Assembly: GCF_022865125.1 (NCBI RefSeq)
Contig: NZ_CP094828.1
Coordinates: 3,217,219 to 3,281,218, forward strand
Source of the DNA: Acuticoccus sp. I52.16.1
GTDB lineage: Bacteria; Pseudomonadota; Alphaproteobacteria; Rhizobiales; Amorphaceae
Direction: 5' to 3'
Length of the DNA: 64,000 bases
The translations under genes and the position numbers were made by a program. Below, piece by piece: positions 27,366 through 37,766 of this stretch (the stretch's first letter is position 1; each line of letters begins with the position of its first letter). The notes below the pieces were generated by a model. It made no database searches. It was not told where the DNA came from and worked only from the letters and a program-made list of their open reading frames with translations.

Positions 27366-28144
27366 TGAGCGCCTGCGTCGTCGAAATCTCCGGCCTGGCC
27401 AAGAGCTTCGGGCAGACCGAGGTTCTGCGGGACATCGATCTCACGGTGAACCGTTCGGAGGTGGTGTGCCTGATCGGCCCGAGCGGCTCGGGCAAGAGCA
27501 CGCTGCTGCGCTGCATCAACTTCCTCGAGCCGTACAATCGCGGCACGGTGAAGATCAACGGCCGGACCATCGGCTATGTCGACCGCGGCGGGCGGCGCAA
27601 GCCGATGTCCGCGCGCCAGCTGCGGGGCGAGCGGCGCAACATCGGAATGGTGTTCCAGCAGTTCAACCTGTGGCCGCACATGACCGCGACCGAGAACGTC
27701 GCCGAGCCGCTCATCCGCGTCAAAGGCGTGGCGAAGGCGGCGGCGATGGAGAAGGCGGGGGCGCTGCTCGCCCGCGTCGGCCTCGCCGAGCGGGCCGCCG
27801 CCTTTCCGAGCAACCTGTCCGGCGGCCAGCAGCAGCGCGTGGCGATCGCTCGCGCGCTGTCGATGGATCCCGAGCTGATGCTGTTCGACGAGCCGACCTC
27901 CGCGCTCGACCCCGAGCTGGTCGGCGAGGTGCTCGAAGTCATGCGCGACCTGGCGCGCGAGGGCATGACGATGGTGGTCGTCACCCACGAGATGGGCTTC
28001 GCCGCCAACGCGGCCGACCGGGTGGCCTTCCTCGACGGGGGGCGCATCGTCCAGTGCGGCACCCCGCAGGCGGTGTTGAAGGACAGCACGGAGCCGCGGG
28101 TGCGGCAGTTCCTGAAGACCTACCATGCCCGCAACGACTTCTAG
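27365..28144 (+). CDS. Amino-acid ABC transporter ATP-binding protein (HisP/GlnQ type)
   Basis: A 259-residue ATPase. Walker [11 protein letters not shown]-loop [10 protein letters not shown], signature [15 protein letters not shown], Walker [15 protein letters not shown] and switch His in VVTHEMG are all intact. The sequence between Walker A and the Q-loop has the insertion typical of polar amino-acid importers. It completes the importer SBP-permease-permease-ATPase and is followed after 12 bases by the dehydrogenase-like gene. Confidence 0.9.
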   Translation: MSACVVEISGLAKSFGQTEVLRDIDLTVNRSEVVCLIGPSGSGKSTLLRCINFLEPYNRGTVKINGRTIGYVDRGGRRKPMSARQLRGERRNIGMVFQQFNLWPHMTATENVAEPLIRVKGVAKAAAMEKAGALLARVGLAERAAAFPSNLSGGQQQRVAIARALSMDPELMLFDEPTSALDPELVGEVLEVMRDLAREGMTMVVVTHEMGFAANAADRVAFLDGGRIVQCGTPQAVLKDSTEPRVRQFLKTYHARNDF

Positions 28145-28156
28145 GACGCCCGCGCC

Positions 28157-29179
28157 GTGACCCCGATCGTCCTGGCGCCGGACGCCACGCCCGCCGACCT
28201 CGACCTGGAGCGTGCGGCCGCCGCCGGTGCGCTCGCTTTCCGCCACTTCAACGAGACCGACCCGGCCGGCATCCCGGACGAGGCGTGGCGCGGCTGCGAC
28301 GCCGTCCTCAAGTGGAAGTCGATGCAGCTGACGGCGGAGGTGATCGCCAAGCTGGAGCGGTGCCGCTTCATCGTGCGCGTCGGCGTCGGGACCGACAATA
28401 TCGATATCGACGCGGCCCGCGCGTGCGGCATCCCGGTGGCCAACGTGCCCAACTACGGCACAACCGAGGTGGCGGACCACGGCATGGCGCTGCTCCTGTC
28501 GCTGGCGCGCGGCATCGAGCCGTATCAGACGCGATTGCGGGCCGACCTGGTGAACGGGTCCGTCTCCACCGGGGTGCCGACGGTGCGGCGCTTGCGGGGG
28601 GCGGTTTTCGGTTGCGTCGGGCTGGGGCGTATCGGCAGTGCCATGGCGCGCCGGGCCCGCGGGTTCGACATGGACGTCGTCTACTTCGATCCGGCGCTGC
28701 CGTCCGGGCACGAGCTGGGCGCCGGCCTCCGGCGTGCACGAGACCTCGACTCGCTGCTGGCGGAGGCGGACGTGGTCAGCCTGCATGCGCCGCTGACCGA
28801 GGCGACGCGCGGGCTCATGAACGCCGCCCGCTTCGCGGCGATGAAGCCGGGGGCGACCCTCGTCAACATCGCCCGCGGCCCGCTCGTCGACCTCGATGCG
28901 CTGGAGGGGGCGCTGCGGTCCGGCCACCTCGCGGCGGCGGGGCTCGACGTGCTTCCGGAGGAGCCGCCCACCGGCGGCCACCCGCTGCTGACGGCGTGGC
29001 AGAACCGCGAGCCGTGGCTCGACGGCCGCCTCGCCGTGACGCCGGATGCGGCCTACTTCTCCGCCGCCAGCTACCGGGACATGCGCACCTTCTCGGTCGA
29101 GACGCTGCGCGCCGGCCTGCTGCACGGCGAGTTCCGCGACGTGGTGAACCCCGGCTGGGAGGCGTACCGCAGGGCCTGA
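28157..29179 (+). CDS. D-2-hydroxyacid dehydrogenase / C-terminal-binding-protein-like protein with altered catalytic His
   Basis: A 340-residue member of the D-isomer-specific 2-hydroxyacid dehydrogenase family, closest in feel to the CtBP-like branch. The NAD motif GLGRIG is at 155-160, the substrate-binding Arg is R240 (NIARGPLVD) and the paired Glu is E269 (VLPEEP). At the position of the catalytic His (usual TPH-A-x-YS) the sequence reads VTPDAAYFS, so Asp297 replaces it. GTG at 28157 is the start. The last gene of the rightward transporter unit, it would fit reduction of imidazolepyruvate to imidazolelactate, but with the His missing the activity is doubtful. Confidence 0.75.
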   Translation: MTPIVLAPDATPADLDLERAAAAGALAFRHFNETDPAGIPDEAWRGCDAVLKWKSMQLTAEVIAKLERCRFIVRVGVGTDNIDIDAARACGIPVANVPNYGTTEVADHGMALLLSLARGIEPYQTRLRADLVNGSVSTGVPTVRRLRGAVFGCVGLGRIGSAMARRARGFDMDVVYFDPALPSGHELGAGLRRARDLDSLLAEADVVSLHAPLTEATRGLMNAARFAAMKPGATLVNIARGPLVDLDALEGALRSGHLAAAGLDVLPEEPPTGGHPLLTAWQNREPWLDGRLAVTPDAAYFSAASYRDMRTFSVETLRAGLLHGEFRDVVNPGWEAYRRA

Positions 29180-29285
29180 CCGAGCACCGGCCGCGCTCGC
29201 CCCGCGGCGACCGGCGGCCCCACTCCGGGGCGGCCGGGTCGCGCACAGCTCACGTCAGGCAGGGGTCACGCCCGCACACGCCGCC

Positions 29286-30959
<1,674 letters not shown>

Positions 30960-31124
30960 CGGCCCTGTCTCTCGCTGTCATGGTGTCTGTCGCCGTCGTC
31001 GTGGTGGGAGCGAGCAGCGCCGGCCGCTCCGGGATGAATGTCACAGGGGCGCGTCGTCGCCCGGCCCCGGCCGGCGCGCCGCCGCATCCGGAGCGGGGCG
31101 GCGCCACGCGGCTCGCGGCCGTGG

Positions 31125-32663
31125 TCACGCGCCGTCCAGCGTGACACGGCACTCGGCGCCGACGCTAGCCACGAGGCGCCCGTCGGCGACGAGCGCGCCG
31201 GCGGCCTCGAGGTCCGGGGCCAGGTAGCGGTCGACGTCGAGCGTGGGAACGCTGGCGCGCAGCACTGCGATCGCCTTGGTCAGCTCCGGGCTGGTGGCGA
31301 GCGGGGCGCGGAACTCGACCCCCTGCGCCGCGGTGACGGCCTCGATCCCGATGATGGCGAAGAGGTTCGCCGTCATCGCCAACAACCGCCGCGCGCCGTG
31401 GCAGGCCATGGATACGTGGTCCTCCTGGTTGGCCGACGTCGGCGTGGAATCCACCGAGGCCGGGTGCGCCATCTGCTTGTTCTCGCTCATCAGCGCCGCC
31501 GACGTGACCTCGGCGATCATCAGGCCGGAGTTCAGCCCCGGCGCCTTGGCCAGGAAGGCCGGCAGCCCGTAGGAGAGGGCCGGGTCGACCAGCAGCGCGA
31601 TGCGCCGCTGCGCGATGGCGCCGATCTCGCAGACCGCCAGGGCGATCTGGTCGGCCGCGAAGGCGACCGGCTCGGCGTGGAAGTTGCCGCCCGAGACGAC
31701 GCTGTCGTCGGACAGGACGAGCGGGTTGTCGGTCACGGCATTCGCCTCGACGACGAGGGTGCGCGCCGCGTTGCGCAGGAGGTCGAGGCAGGCTCCGTCC
31801 ACCTGGGGCTGGCAGCGGATGCAGTAGGGATCCTGCACGCGCTCGTCTCCCTCGATGTGGCTTTCGCGGATGGCGGAGCCGGCGAGCAGGGCCCGCAACG
31901 CGGCGGCGGTGTCGATCTGCCCCTGATGGCCGCGCAGGGTGTGGATCTCGGCGACGAAGGGGGCGGAGGAGCCCATCGCCGCATCGGTCGACATCGCGCC
32001 GGTGACGAGGGCGGCCTGTGCCGCGCGGTGGGCGCGCAACAGCCCTGCCAGCGCCAGCGCGGTGGAGACCTGCGTGCCGTTGATCAGGGCGAGGCCCTCC
32101 TTGGCGGCGAGGACCACCGGTTCGAGGCCGGCGCGCTCCAGCGCCACGCGGCCGGGGAGGCGCTCGGCGTTCACCACCGCCTCGCCCTCGCCCATCATCA
32201 CGGCCGCGAGGTGGGCGAGAGGTGCCAGATCGCCCGACGCGCCGACCGAGCCCTTCTCCGGGATGACGGGGATCACGCCGCGCGCCAGCATGGCCTCGAC
32301 GAGGCGGACGAGTTCCAGCCGCACGCCCGACGCGCCACGGCCGAGCGAGATGAGCTTCAGCGCCATGACGAGCCGCACGACGTCCTCGCCCAGCGGCGCG
32401 CCGACGCCGCAGCAGTGGGAGAGAATGAGATTGCGCTGCAGCGTGGCGGTGTCCGCGGCGTCGATGGTGATGGAGGCGAGCTTGCCGAACCCGGTGTTCA
32501 CCCCGTAGACGGGCGCGTTTCCGGCGGCGATCGCGGCGATCCGCGCGGCGGCCCGCTCGATGCCGGCGTCGAAGGCCGGGTCCAGGCGGGCGGGCACGCC
32601 GTCCCAGTACAGGGTGGCGAGGTCGCGGAGGGTGACGTCGCCGGGGCGCAGGACGAGACTCAT
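31125..32663 (-). CDS. hutH: Histidine ammonia-lyase HutH
   Basis: A 512-residue enzyme that deaminates histidine to urocanate, the inducer of HutC. The MIO prosthetic group forms from A142-S143-G144 in [15 protein letters not shown], and the active-site Tyr is in [12 protein letters not shown] (Y53). The ATG at 32661-32663 overlaps the hutI stop by four bases (ATGA). The in-frame extension upstream overlaps hutI and is rejected. Confidence 0.97.
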   Translation of the reverse strand: MSLVLRPGDVTLRDLATLYWDGVPARLDPAFDAGIERAAARIAAIAAGNAPVYGVNTGFGKLASITIDAADTATLQRNLILSHCCGVGAPLGEDVVRLVMALKLISLGRGASGVRLELVRLVEAMLARGVIPVIPEKGSVGASGDLAPLAHLAAVMMGEGEAVVNAERLPGRVALERAGLEPVVLAAKEGLALINGTQVSTALALAGLLRAHRAAQAALVTGAMSTDAAMGSSAPFVAEIHTLRGHQGQIDTAAALRALLAGSAIRESHIEGDERVQDPYCIRCQPQVDGACLDLLRNAARTLVVEANAVTDNPLVLSDDSVVSGGNFHAEPVAFAADQIALAVCEIGAIAQRRIALLVDPALSYGLPAFLAKAPGLNSGLMIAEVTSAALMSENKQMAHPASVDSTPTSANQEDHVSMACHGARRLLAMTANLFAIIGIEAVTAAQGVEFRAPLATSPELTKAIAVLRASVPTLDVDRYLAPDLEAAGALVADGRLVASVGAECRVTLDGA

Positions 32664-33898
32664 GGGCGCGGCTCCAGGGTGTTGTCCGCGACGCCACGCA
32701 CGACGCGGGCCGCGAGCGGGTTGTATCCGATGCGGTAGACCAGCTCGGCGGGCTCGGTCACGTCCCAGAGGCAGAAGTCGGCCGCCTTTCCGGCCGTCAG
32801 CGTGCCGACGCTGTCTTGGAGGCCGAGCGCACGGGCCGCCTCGCGGGTGAGGCCGGCGATGCACTCGTCCACTGTCAGGCCGAAGAAGGTCGCCGCCATG
32901 TTCATGGTGAGCAGCGGGGAGGTCAGCGGCGAGGAGCCGGGGTTGTTGTCGGTGGCGATGGCGATGGCTGTGCCGGCCTCGCGCAGGGTCGCGACCGGAG
33001 GCTTGCGCGTCTCGCGCAGGACGTAGAAGGCGCCCGGCAGCAGGACGGCGACGGTGCCGGCCTGCGCCATCGCGGCGGCGCCCGCGGCGTTCAGATATTC
33101 GAGGTGATCCGCCGACAGGGCACCGTAGCGGGCCGCCAGCGCACCGCCCTCCAGGTCGGAGAGCTGGTCGGCGTGCAGTTTGACGGGGAGGCCCAGGCGC
33201 GCCGCGGCGTCGAACACGCGGGCGATCTCGCCCGGCGAAAAGGCGATCCCCTCGCAGAACCCGTCGACGGCGTCGGCGAGCCCCTCGGCGTGGGCGGCCT
33301 CGAGGCCCGGGATCACCACATCGTCGACGAAGGCGCCGGCGCGGCCGCGATAGTCCGCCGGCACCGCGTGGGCGCCGAGGTAGGATGTGACGACGGTGAC
33401 GCCTTCGTCGCCGAGCCGCCGCGCCGCACGCAGCATCTTCAGCTCGTCCGCCACAGTGAGGCCATAGCCCGACTTCACCTCCACGGTGGTCACGCCCTCG
33501 GCCTTCAGCGCCGCGAGGCGGGGGAGGCTCTCGGCGACGAGCTGGTCCTCGCCGGCGGCCCGCACGTCGGTGACGGTGGAGACGATGCCGCCGCCCGCCC
33601 GCGCGATCTCCTCGTAGGAGGCGCCCGCCAGACGCATCTGGAACTCGCGCGCACGGTGGCCGGCGTGGACCAGATGGGTGTGGCAGTCGATGAAGCCGGG
33701 CGTCGCCAGGCGGCCGGCGCAGTCCACCTCCCGCGCATCGGCCGCGAGATCCGGCGGCAGGTCCGCCGCGGCGCCGGCATAGCGGATCCTGCCGCCCCGC
33801 ACCGCGATCGCCCCGTCCGCGACCTCGCCGAGGCCGTCACGGTCCGGGTCGAGAGTGGCGAGGCGCGCGTTGCGCCAGATCCGATCGCCTTGTGCCAT
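32660..33898 (-). CDS. hutI: Imidazolonepropionase HutI
   Basis: A 412-residue amidohydrolase-fold enzyme that opens imidazolonepropionate to N-formimidoyl-glutamate, the third step. Metal ligands H73 and H75 are in [12 protein letters not shown], with HADQLSD and [10 protein letters not shown] later. It is the first gene of the leftward hut unit. Its ATG at 33896-33898 lies 24 bases from an operator-like palindrome shared with divergent hutF. An upstream ATG (33952) would run through that operator and is rejected. Confidence 0.96.
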   Translation of the reverse strand: MAQGDRIWRNARLATLDPDRDGLGEVADGAIAVRGGRIRYAGAAADLPPDLAADAREVDCAGRLATPGFIDCHTHLVHAGHRAREFQMRLAGASYEEIARAGGGIVSTVTDVRAAGEDQLVAESLPRLAALKAEGVTTVEVKSGYGLTVADELKMLRAARRLGDEGVTVVTSYLGAHAVPADYRGRAGAFVDDVVIPGLEAAHAEGLADAVDGFCEGIAFSPGEIARVFDAAARLGLPVKLHADQLSDLEGGALAARYGALSADHLEYLNAAGAAAMAQAGTVAVLLPGAFYVLRETRKPPVATLREAGTAIAIATDNNPGSSPLTSPLLTMNMAATFFGLTVDECIAGLTREAARALGLQDSVGTLTAGKAADFCLWDVTEPAELVYRIGYNPLAARVVRGVADNTLEPRP

Positions 33899-33921
33899 GC
33901 AGGTTGCCTCGCGTTTTGAGG

Positions 33922-33938
33922 TTATGTATATACTTATT
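33922..33938. promoter_or_regulatory. HutC operator candidate E (hutI / hutF divergent promoter)
   Basis: TTATGTATATACTTATT contains the same GTATATAC palindrome (33926-33933) as the site at 22928-22954, with A/T-rich flanks. Only 99 bases separate the divergent ATGs of hutI and hutF, so one bound repressor can control both transcripts. Confidence 0.68.
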
Positions 33939-33997
33939 GGCAGATCGAGCAAGCGTCATGCTGCCCGTTTCGTCCCGTTTCGCGAAGGGGAGACCAA

Positions 33998-35350
33998 ATG
34001 GCCGTCATCCACGCCCGGCACGCGCTTCTGCCGTCCGGACTGGCCTGCAATGTGCGGCTGACGCTGTCCGCGGGCACGATCGCGACGGTCGAAACCGGGG
34101 CGGCGCCGCTCCCCGGCGACGAGCGCCACGAGATGGTGCTCCCGGCGGTCGGCAACGTTCACAGCCACGCCTTTCAGCGGGCCATGGCCGGCCTGACCGA
34201 GCTACGCGGCCCCAGTGCCGACAACTTCTGGAGCTGGCGGCGCGAGATGTACCGCATCGGTCTCAACATGAGCCCCGAGCACGTCGAGGCCGTGGCCGCG
34301 CAGCTCTACATGGAGATGCTGGAGGCCGGGTTCGGCCGCGTCGGCGAGTTCCACTACCTCCACCACGACCCGAGCGGCGTCCCTTACGCCGATCCGGCCG
34401 AAATGGCGCTGCGGATCGCCGAAGCCAGCCGGACGGTCGGGATCGGCCTGACGCTGCTGCCGGTATTCTACGCCCATGCCGACTTCGGCGGCGCGCCGCC
34501 CCTCGCCGGCCAGCGCCGCTACATCCACGACGTCGACGGGTTCGCGTCGCTGGTCGCGCGGTGCGAGGCGATCGTGGCGGAGTTGCCGGGGGGCGTCTGC
34601 GGCGTCGCCCCGCACAGCCTGCGCGCGGTGACGGCGGACGAGCTGGCGGCGGTGGTCGCGCTCAGTGCCGGCCCGGTCCATATCCATGCCGCCGAGCAGG
34701 TGGCGGAGGTCGAGAGGTGCCTGGCGCAGACGGGGGCGCCACCGGTCCAATGGCTGCTCGACAATACCCCCGCGGACGGGCGCTGGTGCTTCATCCACGC
34801 CACGCACATCGACGCGGACGAGGTGCGTGGAATCGCGGCGCGCGGGGTCGTCGCCGGTCTGTGCCCGATCACCGAGTCCAACCTCGGTGACGGCATTTTC
34901 CCCGCCGGCGCCTTCCTCGAGGCCGGCGGCCGTATCGCGATCGGCTCCGACTCCAACGTCGACATCTCGTTGCGGCGCGAGCTTCGGACGCTCGAATATT
35001 CGCAGCGCCTGTCGCAGCGCGCGCGCAACGTGATCGCCCACCCCGGCGGATCGACCGGGCAGCGCCTGTTGCACGAAGCGTCGTGCGGCGGCGCCGCGGC
35101 CATCGGCGGCATGGCCGGCATCGCCCCCGGCGCGCCGGCAGACCTCGCCGCGCTGGACATGGCGTCCGTGCCCTGGTTGCCGGCGGACAAGGCGCTGGAC
35201 CACTTCGTCTTCGCCGGCGGCATCGGCGTCGACACCGTCTGGTGCGGCGGCGTCCGGCGGGTCGAGGGCGGGCGGCACGTCCAGCGCGACGCGATCGAAG
35301 CCCGGTTCGCGGCGGCCAGGCACGACCTGATGCGCCACGACCCGCTCTGA
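33998..35350 (+). CDS. hutF: Formimidoylglutamate deiminase HutF
   Basis: A 450-residue amidohydrolase-superfamily enzyme that removes ammonia from N-formimidoyl-glutamate to give N-formyl-glutamate. Metal ligands H55 and H57 lie in GNVHSHAFQRAMAG; later segments are HIHAAEQ, FIHATHID and the metal Asp in IGSDSNVDIS. AGGGGAGACCAA just before the ATG is a good ribosome site. The HutF route requires HutG (N-formylglutamate deformylase) next, and no such gene is in the window. It diverges from hutI across operator E. Confidence 0.95.
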   Translation: MAVIHARHALLPSGLACNVRLTLSAGTIATVETGAAPLPGDERHEMVLPAVGNVHSHAFQRAMAGLTELRGPSADNFWSWRREMYRIGLNMSPEHVEAVAAQLYMEMLEAGFGRVGEFHYLHHDPSGVPYADPAEMALRIAEASRTVGIGLTLLPVFYAHADFGGAPPLAGQRRYIHDVDGFASLVARCEAIVAELPGGVCGVAPHSLRAVTADELAAVVALSAGPVHIHAAEQVAEVERCLAQTGAPPVQWLLDNTPADGRWCFIHATHIDADEVRGIAARGVVAGLCPITESNLGDGIFPAGAFLEAGGRIAIGSDSNVDISLRRELRTLEYSQRLSQRARNVIAHPGGSTGQRLLHEASCGGAAAIGGMAGIAPGAPADLAALDMASVPWLPADKALDHFVFAGGIGVDTVWCGGVRRVEGGRHVQRDAIEARFAAARHDLMRHDPL

Positions 35351-35362
35351 GGCGGGCCGGCG

Positions 35363-36979
35363 TCACGCGTCGGACGGGACCTCCGACGCGGTCCTGACGC
35401 AGTTCTTGCCGCTGTTCTTCGCCGCGTACATGGCGCGATCGGCCAGCGACACGATCTCCTGCCCGTCGGCCGCATCGTCCGGATAGATCGCGATCCCGAA
35501 GCTGGCGCCGATCCGCAGGGTCCCCTCCTGGATGCGCTGGATGCGCTCCAGCGCCGAGGCCGCGACCCGCTCCGCGCCGCGCGTGTCGGCGATGCCGGAC
35601 AACACGACCGCGAACTCGTCGCCGCCGAGGCGCGCGGCGACGTCGGTGCTGCGGCACTCGCCCTCGAGGACCTCCGCGACGCGCCGCAGGACGCGGTCGC
35701 CGGCCCGGTGGCCCAGGGTGTCGTTGACCGCCTTGAAGCCGTCGAGGTCGGCCATGATGACGGCGAACTTGGTCTGCTGGCGATCGGCCCGCGCCACCTC
35801 CTGGTGCAGCCTGTCCTCGAACGCGGCGCGATTGGCGAGGCCGGTGAGCACGTCGATGACCGCGCGCTGTTCGAGCAGACGGCGGTGGTGGCGGCGCTTG
35901 GCCATCGTGACCGTGGCCCATCGGGTCGTCATCCCCGCCAGCGCGGCGGCGAGAAGGGCCGCGATGACGACCTGCCGGCGGATGCGCCAGGCGGCGTCGC
36001 CGAGCACGTCGGCCGGGACGTGCGAGGCGAGGACCCAGTAGTAGGTCTCCGGCCCGGCGGACACGGCGGTGTCGTCGGTCGCGCACTGCCTGACCTCGTC
36101 GAGCGGGTGATAGGTGACGTAGGTGAAGAGCCCTTCCTCGGTGCGGAAGCTGCCGGCCGGCGCCTCCTGCATCCGCGCCCATTCCTGCGGGTAGACGACC
36201 GGCATCCGCTCGTCCACGAAGGCGGGATAGAGGAACCCCCAGCTGGCGGGCATCGTCGGGTCGACGAGCCAGTATCCGTCTTCGTTGAGCAGCATCGGGT
36301 TGCCGTCGTGCAGGTCGCCCTGCGCGATGATCGCGTCCAGCATGGGCTTGGCCAGGACGTTGACGATGAAGAACCCGCGTTGTTCGCCGGCGTCGTCGAA
36401 GACCGGTGTGCCGAAGCGCATCACCGGCTTGTGCGGCACCTCGATGTTGCCATTCTCGATATTCAGGTCGATGGGCGAAATATAAATGTGCCCTCGCTCG
36501 GTGAGGGCCAGGTCGTCGAAATAGTATCGCCGATTCTTGACCTGAAGATCCTCCTCCGCCACCGGCATGGGGCGACCGTCGACGAAATTGACGCGCACAC
36601 GCTCGGTGCCGTCCCCGTCGATGAAGCGGATGTGGTCATAGGCCCGGCTCAGGCGCATGCGGGTCTCGAACTCGCGCGAGCCGCGGTCGAGGAAGGTCCG
36701 GTCGAAGTTCTCGAGGTATTGGTGAAGCTCGTTCTGCTCGGAGAACGCACAGACGTCGATCGACACCTGGCCGAGATTGTCCGACACGAGGTCGACATAG
36801 TTTTGGACGGCGGACCGCTCGTCCATCATCATGACGTCGAGGGCGCGTTCGAGCCGCCACTGCGCGACGAACCAGGACGCCACGACGATCGCCGCCGCGA
36901 GGACCGGGAACACCAGCCAGAAGGATCTCCAGGACTGGACCTTGAGGCGAGGCACGCCGGCGTCTGAATTGATATCCAA
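35363..36979 (-). CDS. Membrane sensor diguanylate cyclase (Cache-like periplasmic region + GGDEF)
   Basis: A protein of about 538 residues with a membrane helix at about 19-39, a periplasmic region of about 290 residues that reads like a Cache/PAS-type sensor (FIDGDGTERVRVN, then YYFDDLALTERGHIYISPIDLN), and a second helix at about 331-351. The cytosolic GGDEF domain has GGDEF at 452-456 and the inhibitory I-site RSTD five residues before it, so c-di-GMP synthesis with feedback inhibition is expected. The TTG at 36977-36979 has AGGG at a suitable distance and gives a normal N-terminus; an in-frame ATG at 37100-37102 would add 41 residues that are poorly conserved in type. The stop faces hutF's stop across 12 bases. 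Confidence 0.82.
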   Translation of the reverse strand: MDINSDAGVPRLKVQSWRSFWLVFPVLAAAIVVASWFVAQWRLERALDVMMMDERSAVQNYVDLVSDNLGQVSIDVCAFSEQNELHQYLENFDRTFLDRGSREFETRMRLSRAYDHIRFIDGDGTERVRVNFVDGRPMPVAEEDLQVKNRRYYFDDLALTERGHIYISPIDLNIENGNIEVPHKPVMRFGTPVFDDAGEQRGFFIVNVLAKPMLDAIIAQGDLHDGNPMLLNEDGYWLVDPTMPASWGFLYPAFVDERMPVVYPQEWARMQEAPAGSFRTEEGLFTYVTYHPLDEVRQCATDDTAVSAGPETYYWVLASHVPADVLGDAAWRIRRQVVIAALLAAALAGMTTRWATVTMAKRRHHRRLLEQRAVIDVLTGLANRAAFEDRLHQEVARADRQQTKFAVIMADLDGFKAVNDTLGHRAGDRVLRRVAEVLEGECRSTDVAARLGGDEFAVVLSGIADTRGAERVAASALERIQRIQEGTLRIGASFGIAIYPDDAADGQEIVSLADRAMYAAKNSGKNCVRTASEVPSDA

Positions 36980-37220
36980 CGAACTACCCTGTTCTTGGAG
37001 AGCCGCCGGGCCGCAGTGCTCGATCGAGCATTCCCCCCGGCTCTCCCGCTCATCGATATGTCGCGGTCGGTACGCGCGGCGCGCACCTGCAACATAGATC
37101 ATACGTGAGATGGGATCCGCGTTTCCAGCGATGCGCCGCCGGGGGCGGCCTCGGCGGCCGGCGGGTCCACGATTCTCTGATCGGGCGATGACGATCGAGG
37201 CTCTGGAAGGGCGGGCTGGG

Positions 37221-37296
37221 TGGTAGGGGCGGAGGGATTCGAACCCCCATCTGGCCGGTTATGAGCCGGTGGCTTTAACCGTTAAGCTACACCCCC
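37221..37296 (-). tRNA. tRNA with CAT anticodon (Met or Ile2)
   Basis: The minus strand folds into a full 76-nt cloverleaf. It has a 7-bp acceptor (GGGGGTG with CGCCCCT), a 4-bp D stem with an 8-nt loop, anticodon loop CTCATAA with anticodon CAT, a 5-bp T stem with loop TTCGAAT, and an encoded CCA end. The bottom pair of the anticodon stem (27-43) is an A-C mismatch, and the 1-72 pair is G-T. CAT tRNAs can be elongator Met, initiator Met, or Ile2 after lysidine modification. The initiator is unlikely because a 1-72 pair is present and the stem lacks three consecutive G-C pairs at its loop end. Confidence 0.93.
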
Positions 37297-37471
37297 GCGG
37301 CGCGGCGGCGCCGAACGCCTCCTATAGCAAAATGTCTGCGCGGGTGCAGGCCGTGTGCACCGCTATGCCGAATTTCCGGAATCGCGGCGCCGGCCGCGCC
37401 GGACGGTGGCAGCTTGAGCCCAGTTGTCGGGGATACCCTCCGGGTCCTGTGCCCACTGACTGCGAGGTCGC

Positions 37472-37720
37472 ATGCTTCCGTCGTCGATTGGCCAATGCCT
37501 GGCTTTGACCGTGGTTCTCGTCCTTCCCGCGGGCGTCGCCGTGGTCGACTCGAACTCAGCTTCGCTGGCGATTGCGGTCGTCTACGGCCTCGTCGGCGTG
37601 GCGCTGTGCGCTCACCTCACGAGCCGCGCCGTGCGGCGCAGGGCCGAGGCCCTCGTCCTGGCGCGGCGCACCGAACATCGACTGGCCCTCGCGGCCCGGC
37701 GCGCCCACGGCCGTCGTTAG
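37472..37720 (+). CDS. Small hydrophobic protein, unknown
   Basis: An 82-residue ORF with two hydrophobic stretches (about 8-25 and 30-48) followed by an Arg/Ala-rich tail. GAGG five bases before the ATG is a credible ribosome site, and it lies 46 bases upstream of the GGDEF-EAL gene in the same direction, so it may be cotranscribed. I do not recognise the family. The antisense frame over the same region is part of a long shadow ORF. Confidence 0.45.
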   Translation: MLPSSIGQCLALTVVLVLPAGVAVVDSNSASLAIAVVYGLVGVALCAHLTSRAVRRRAEALVLARRTEHRLALAARRAHGRR

Positions 37721-37766
37721 GACCACCCGCGCCCGATCCGCCCCGACATGAGCCGTAGCCACGACC

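Noticed and set aside
37100-37102. Upstream ATG as start of the diguanylate cyclase
   Set aside because: It would add 41 residues rich in Arg, Cys and His before the membrane helix. The TTG at 36977-36979 has a better-placed ribosome site. The longer form is not excluded.
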